NCBI GenBank assembly: GCA_044375105.1
Contig: JBILNK010000072.1
Location: 1-18,964 of the forward strand
From: JBIKLM01 sp044375105
Lineage (GTDB): Bacteria > Planctomycetota > UBA1135 > GCA-002686595
Direction of reading: 5' to 3'
Length of the DNA stretch: 18,964 nt
Part shown: positions 15,660-18,964 of the stretch, piece by piece
Layout of the letters: each line of letters opens with the position of its first letter
How positions within the stretch are numbered: the first letter of the stretch is position 1
Notes under the pieces: model-generated
What the model was told of the DNA's origin: nothing
Databases searched by the model: none
Seen by the model: the letters and a program-made list of their open reading frames with translations, nothing else
Translations under genes and position numbers: made by a program

Positions 15660-16651
15660 TGCGCCGCAGCAACGCGGCTGGGCTTGACAGCGCAAGGCAC
15701 GCCAGCGGCTCTGCGCACAGCGTGGAAAATCGCGAACGCGGCGAGCGCCCCGGGGAGGGCCAGGTCCCCGGCACGGCTGGAGCGCTGTCCAGCGGCCCAC
15801 GCGCTCCGCTCGGCTGCGTCGGGAGCCTCGCCGAACGAGGGGCTCGAGCGATCGCCGGCGGTCCGCTCAGACCCGTCCGGAGCGACCAACTCGGAACGAG
15901 CGGGCCCGCAGGGGGCCACAGCGCCCTGGAGCCCGCCGGCTGCGAAGGCTCCTCCCCCGAGGCCCCGGGGCCCCGGGAGGCGGGAGCCGGCGGCCCGGCG
16001 GATCCGCGCTCGGCCCGCAGCCGCGCGGGAACCGAGCGCGCGAGCGGACCGGCCGCAGAGCCCTCCGCCCCGCCGCGGCGCATCGCGGTGGCGGTCTCCG
16101 GCGGCGGCCGCTCCCTGGACAACCTGGCGCGCCGCGCCGCGCGCCTGTCGCCCCCGATCGAGATCGCCCTGGTGCTCGCCGATCGGGCCGGGATCGGCGC
16201 CTTCGCGGTCGCCACGCGCCACGCTCTGCCGATCCTGCGCCTCGAGCCCGCATCGTTCCCGGACCGCGCCGCCTGGTCCGCGGCCCTGTTCGCGGCGGCC
16301 GAAGCCGCCGAAGCCGAGCTGCTGGTGCTGGCGGGCTTCCTGCGCCAGATCCGCCTGCCGCCCGCCTGGCATGGCCGGGTGCTCAATATCCACCCTTCCC
16401 TGTTGCCCAAGTACGGCGGCAAAGGGTTCTTCGGCGAACGCGTCCACGCAGCGGTCCTGGCTGCCGGCGAAACCGAAAGCGGCTGCAGCGTGCACTGGGT
16501 CGACGATCGCTACGACGAAGGCCCGCTCGTGCTCCAGCGGCGCGTGCCGGTGCTGCCCGGCGACGACGTGGCGCGCCTGGCCGAGCGCGTCTTCGCCGCC
16601 GAGGTCGAGGCCCTGCCCGCCGCGATCGAGCTGGTCCTGCGAACTCTTTGA
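15659..16651 (+). CDS. purN: PurN-type formyltransferase with a long disordered N-terminal extension
   Basis: The C-terminal 190 residues are a glycinamide ribonucleotide formyltransferase domain, the 10-formyl-THF-dependent third step of purine synthesis. It shows AVSGGG (145-150), the hydrophobic strand LLVLAGFLRQIRLP, NIHPSLLPKYGG with catalytic Asn243 and His245, GCSVHWVDDRYDEGP with catalytic Asp286, and QRRVPVLPGDD. The catalytic triad is intact. The ATG at 15659 overlaps the preceding TGA as TGATG, with an AAGGGG eight nt upstream, which supports this start. It adds about 140 residues rich in Gly, Ala, Pro, Arg and Ser before the first strand, with visibly lower GC at third positions and rare codons (AGA, CGA) compared with the domain, so the extension is either weakly constrained or not translated, in which case the gene starts near 16080. 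SGGGRSLDN differs from the usual SGGGTNLQ, leaving some doubt about the exact substrate. Confidence 0.85.
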   Translation: MRRSNAAGLDSARHASGSAHSVENRERGERPGEGQVPGTAGALSSGPRAPLGCVGSLAERGARAIAGGPLRPVRSDQLGTSGPAGGHSALEPAGCEGSSPEAPGPREAGAGGPADPRSARSRAGTERASGPAAEPSAPPRRIAVAVSGGGRSLDNLARRAARLSPPIEIALVLADRAGIGAFAVATRHALPILRLEPASFPDRAAWSAALFAAAEAAEAELLVLAGFLRQIRLPPAWHGRVLNIHPSLLPKYGGKGFFGERVHAAVLAAGETESGCSVHWVDDRYDEGPLVLQRRVPVLPGDDVARLAERVFAAEVEALPAAIELVLRTL

Positions 16652-16667
16652 GCCGCCCTGCGGCGGC
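16652..16667 (+). terminator. Hairpin directly after the purN stop
   Basis: GCCGCC (16652-16657) pairs with GGCGGC (16662-16667) around a CTGC loop, touching the TGA stop. There is no U-tract. It may terminate or protect the 3' end of the yggS-kinase-PNP-purN transcript. Confidence 0.35.
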
Positions 16668-17110
16668 CTGGAAAGCGGACCTGCGCGCGCAGCGGGAGCG
16701 GCACGCGGCCTTCCCGGAGCGGCGGCCGAAGTGTTGGCCGAAGCGCCGACAGAAAGGGCGGATGCAAGCAGCCCGGGTGCCAGCGGCGGTGCCGGGCGGC
16801 GGCAGGCGAGCCCTCTGAATCCAGCGGGCTGGAAGCAAGAGCAGGCCCCTTCCGCGGGAATCCACGGCACGCGCCAACGGGCTCCTGTCTCAGGATCTCC
16901 AGAGCCGCGGCGGTTTCTGGGCTTGTGTCTGCAGGTTTCCCGGCAGGCGGCCGAGCTCTTTCTCCAGCTCGATTCCCCGCAGCCTCGACCGAAGGCGATC
17001 GAACGGCGCGGGCTGACTCTCGAGGCGGCCTTGGCCCGCCTCGGGCAAGCGCGGTTCCCCGAGCCGGGGCGCTGCGTGGCGGCGCGGTTTGCGCGGTCGC
17101 CGCGAGCGGA
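16652..17110. other. Convergent purN/yprB gap (459 nt), no supported gene
   Basis: Only the short hairpin after purN is evident. The right half (about 16910-17110) has lower GC and reads as plausible protein in two opposing frames: plus strand GLCLQVSRQAAELFLQLD and minus strand FDRLRSRLRGIELEKELGR. Neither has a start codon with a ribosome binding site, and the plus frame runs on through antisense yprB. It could be a gene remnant or chance. Confidence 0.4.
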
Positions 17111-18964
17111 TCAGTCGGTCGGCGGAGAGGCCGCCAGGGCGGCTTCGAAGCGGCGCCAGCGGGCGGCGTCCCGGGCGGCGCGGGCCGGGTGCAGCAGGCG
17201 CGCGCGGAAACGCTGGGCGCTGGCGAGCAGGACCCGGGCGGCGGGCGGGTCGCAACGGGACCAGACGGGCAGCAGGCGCTCGGCCGCGCGCAGGCCGCAC
17301 TCGTCCGAAACCTGGTGGGCGTCGCCGAGCAGGTCTCGATAGCGCTCGAGGGCCTCGTCGCGGCGGCCGAGCAGCCACAGGGCTTCGGCCTGTTCGAGAG
17401 CGATTTCGCGGCGCTGTGGGCCCGCCGCGGTCAGCTCTAGGGCCTGTTCGAGCCAGGCCAGGGCCTGCGCGGGATCGCGGCGTTGTGAATGCAGTTTGGC
17501 CCAGGCGCGGGCGCGCGCGCGGGCCGCCGGCAGCGGCTCGCGCGGGGCTTCGGCTTCAGCTTCGCTGCGGGTTTCGATCGGCGCTCGCCCGGCGCCCTCG
17601 GCCTGGCTCAGGAGCCGACCGGGGGCCCCGTCGGGCCGCAGGCCTTCGCAGGGCCCCTGGGCCTCGCCAACCCCGCGGCCCTGGCCTGCGCCCCCAAAGC
17701 GGCTGGCGGCGCGCTGCCCGGGCATCGCCGGAGGCCGACAGCAGCGCTCGAGGTGCGCGCACAGCGCCACCAGGGACAACACGTCCAGGCGGTTGTGTTC
17801 GAAGACGCCCTCGAGCAGGTGCGGGCGGCCGGCCTGATGGTCGAACCAGGCGGCGGGGGCAAAGGCCCCGGAGAGGTCGTCCTGGCGCTCGAAGCCCAGC
17901 AGCGCCCGCTCGAGGGTCGACAGCCGGCAGTCGCCGAAGGACTTGCCGTACAGGCGCCGCAGGGGATGGTAGAGGTCGAGGTGCGGGCGGCCGGCGAAGG
18001 GCGGCGGCACGCGGTGCATGCGCATCTTGTCTTCGAGCCGGTGGCGATCGAAGCTCTTGCCGAAAAAGCTCACCAGCAGCGTGCCGGCGGCGAGTTCCCG
18101 CGCCACCTCGGCCAGCAGGGCGGCCTCGCCTGCGGGGTGGGTCAGGAAGTGCTGATCGAGGCGGAACGACTGGCCTTCCATACACCCGACCGCGACCAGG
18201 AAGGCGTAGCTGCCCGCGCCTCCGGACAGGCCGGTGGTCTCGATGTCGAGGAAGCGCGCCGACTCGAGACCGAGGCCCTCCAGGGCGGCATCCTTGGCCA
18301 GCCAGGCCAACTCCGGCGGCAGGCGGCACAGGCCCTGCGCCAGGGCCATCCGGCCATGGGCCTGATCGAGGGGCACCCGCTGGCGCCGGCGGGCATGGCC
18401 GGGACCGAGCACCTCGAGGCCGGCCGGGTCGCCGACGCTGCGCCGTGCGGCGTGCAGCAGCGGCGCGCTGCGCTCGAGGCGCTCGCGCATCCAGGGCGGC
18501 AGGCCGGGCGCCGCCGCCGCGGGGAGCTGAGCGGCGCTGGCCCGGTCCAGCGCGGGGACCAAAGGGGCGTCGTGGATCGAGCCGTGCGCCCTGCTGTGCG
18601 CGACTCCCTGCGGAGCAGCCGGCGCGGCGGCGTCGTACACGGCGCACGGCGAGGCGCTCCAAATGGCACCGGACGCATCGTTCGGATCCGTGTGCGCCGC
18701 GGTGTGCTTGGCAGCGGGCCGGGGGACCTCTGGTTCAGCGCACGGAGCCTCGGGCAGCTCGACACGGCCTGCCGCCTGCGACTCGGCCGCCCCCTCGACG
18801 CCCGAAGCCCGGTGCAAGCGGGAGTTCGGCTCGGCGCTCGGCGCAGCGCTGGCAGCCGCGCTCTTCTGGTCGCTTCGCTCGGGGTTTCGCCCGGCGTTCG
18901 GCGCGCGCTCGAGCGCCTGCTCATCGGCTCCGCGGCGCACGGGATCGACCGCGGTCGTTTCCAG
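17111..18964 (-). CDS. YprB-type RNase H-like exonuclease with TPR-like C-terminus (5' end probably outside)
   Basis: The frame is open to the right edge; GTG 18940 is the last in-window candidate start (609 residues; numbering here is from it). Residues about 228-395 match the RNase_H_2/YprB family (PF13482): FLDIETTGL with metal ligands Asp232 and Glu234, SFFGKSFDRHRL with Asp298, HLDLYHPLRRLY, DCRLSTLERALLGFERQDD, and HNRLDVLSL with Asp386. This is the acidic set of a DEDD-type nuclease, so activity is likely; the biological substrate of this family is not well defined. After a Gly/Ala-rich linker, residues about 480-600 form helical pairs resembling tetratricopeptide repeats (QALAWLEQALEL, LWLLGRRDEALERYRDLL). 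Residues 1-125 are low-complexity with rarer codons, and a start nearer the ATG at 18490 is possible. B. subtilis YprB is shorter, so both ends are extended. It converges on purN. Confidence 0.85.
   Translation of the reverse strand: METTAVDPVRRGADEQALERAPNAGRNPERSDQKSAAASAAPSAEPNSRLHRASGVEGAAESQAAGRVELPEAPCAEPEVPRPAAKHTAAHTDPNDASGAIWSASPCAVYDAAAPAAPQGVAHSRAHGSIHDAPLVPALDRASAAQLPAAAAPGLPPWMRERLERSAPLLHAARRSVGDPAGLEVLGPGHARRRQRVPLDQAHGRMALAQGLCRLPPELAWLAKDAALEGLGLESARFLDIETTGLSGGAGSYAFLVAVGCMEGQSFRLDQHFLTHPAGEAALLAEVARELAAGTLLVSFFGKSFDRHRLEDKMRMHRVPPPFAGRPHLDLYHPLRRLYGKSFGDCRLSTLERALLGFERQDDLSGAFAPAAWFDHQAGRPHLLEGVFEHNRLDVLSLVALCAHLERCCRPPAMPGQRAASRFGGAGQGRGVGEAQGPCEGLRPDGAPGRLLSQAEGAGRAPIETRSEAEAEAPREPLPAARARARAWAKLHSQRRDPAQALAWLEQALELTAAGPQRREIALEQAEALWLLGRRDEALERYRDLLGDAHQVSDECGLRAAERLLPVWSRCDPPAARVLLASAQRFRARLLHPARAARDAARWRRFEAALAASPPTD

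Noticed and set aside
15659..16651. Formyltransferase as methionyl-tRNA formyltransferase (Fmt) or a sugar formyltransferase
   Set aside because: The domain is single, of PurN length, with NIHPSLLPKY and VPVLPGDD typical of PurN; there is no Fmt C-terminal domain or SLLPRYRG-type motif.

Overview
This is a very GC-rich (about 70% or more by eye) bacterial chromosomal segment with tightly packed housekeeping genes. It shows no mobile element, CRISPR array, rRNA or tRNA. An outer-membrane alginate-export-type beta-barrel points to a diderm (Gram-negative) cell. A long membrane-anchored Ser/Thr kinase with an N-terminal FHA-like domain and an Ala-rich C-terminal half, together with few Shine-Dalgarno sequences, would fit Planctomycetota or another high-GC lineage such as Myxococcota. 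The lineage is a guess; no rRNA or single diagnostic gene settles it.

Layout. (1) 3-1235 (+): the 3' part of a class I SAM methyltransferase, running in from the left edge. (2) 1481-2962 (+): an alginate-export-family outer-membrane protein. (3) 2963-3225: a convergent intergenic region with two strong hairpins and four tandem 15-bp repeats. (4) 3226-8866 (-): a central-carbon cluster read gap -> pgk -> pfkA -> rpe -> accD, covering lower glycolysis, the phosphofructokinase step, the pentose-phosphate epimerase and the first committed step of fatty-acid synthesis; rpe and accD are coupled by an ATGA overlap. (5) 8867-9191: a divergent intergenic region. (6) 9192-16651 (+): tilS, then yggS (PLP homeostasis), an FHA-like/Ser-Thr kinase, a divergent purine-nucleoside-phosphorylase-like protein and a PurN-type formyltransferase. 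The last four are joined by ATGA, 4-nt and TGATG junctions, so they look like one translationally coupled operon. (7) 16652-17110: a convergent gap with no convincing gene. (8) 17111 to the right edge (-): a YprB-type RNase H-like exonuclease with a TPR-like C-terminus.

The most unusual part is the yggS-kinase-PNP-like-purN operon. The PNP-like protein keeps the fold landmarks of trimeric PNP but has lost the phosphate-binding GRxH loop and replaced the base-binding Glu, Met and Asn. The kinase keeps its catalytic residues, but its FHA-like domain lacks the Arg and Ser that contact phosphothreonine. A good -35/-10 pair lies so close to the yggS GTG that its transcript may be leaderless. No clearly new defence or mobile system is visible. 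The novelty here lies in divergent family members and operon structure.
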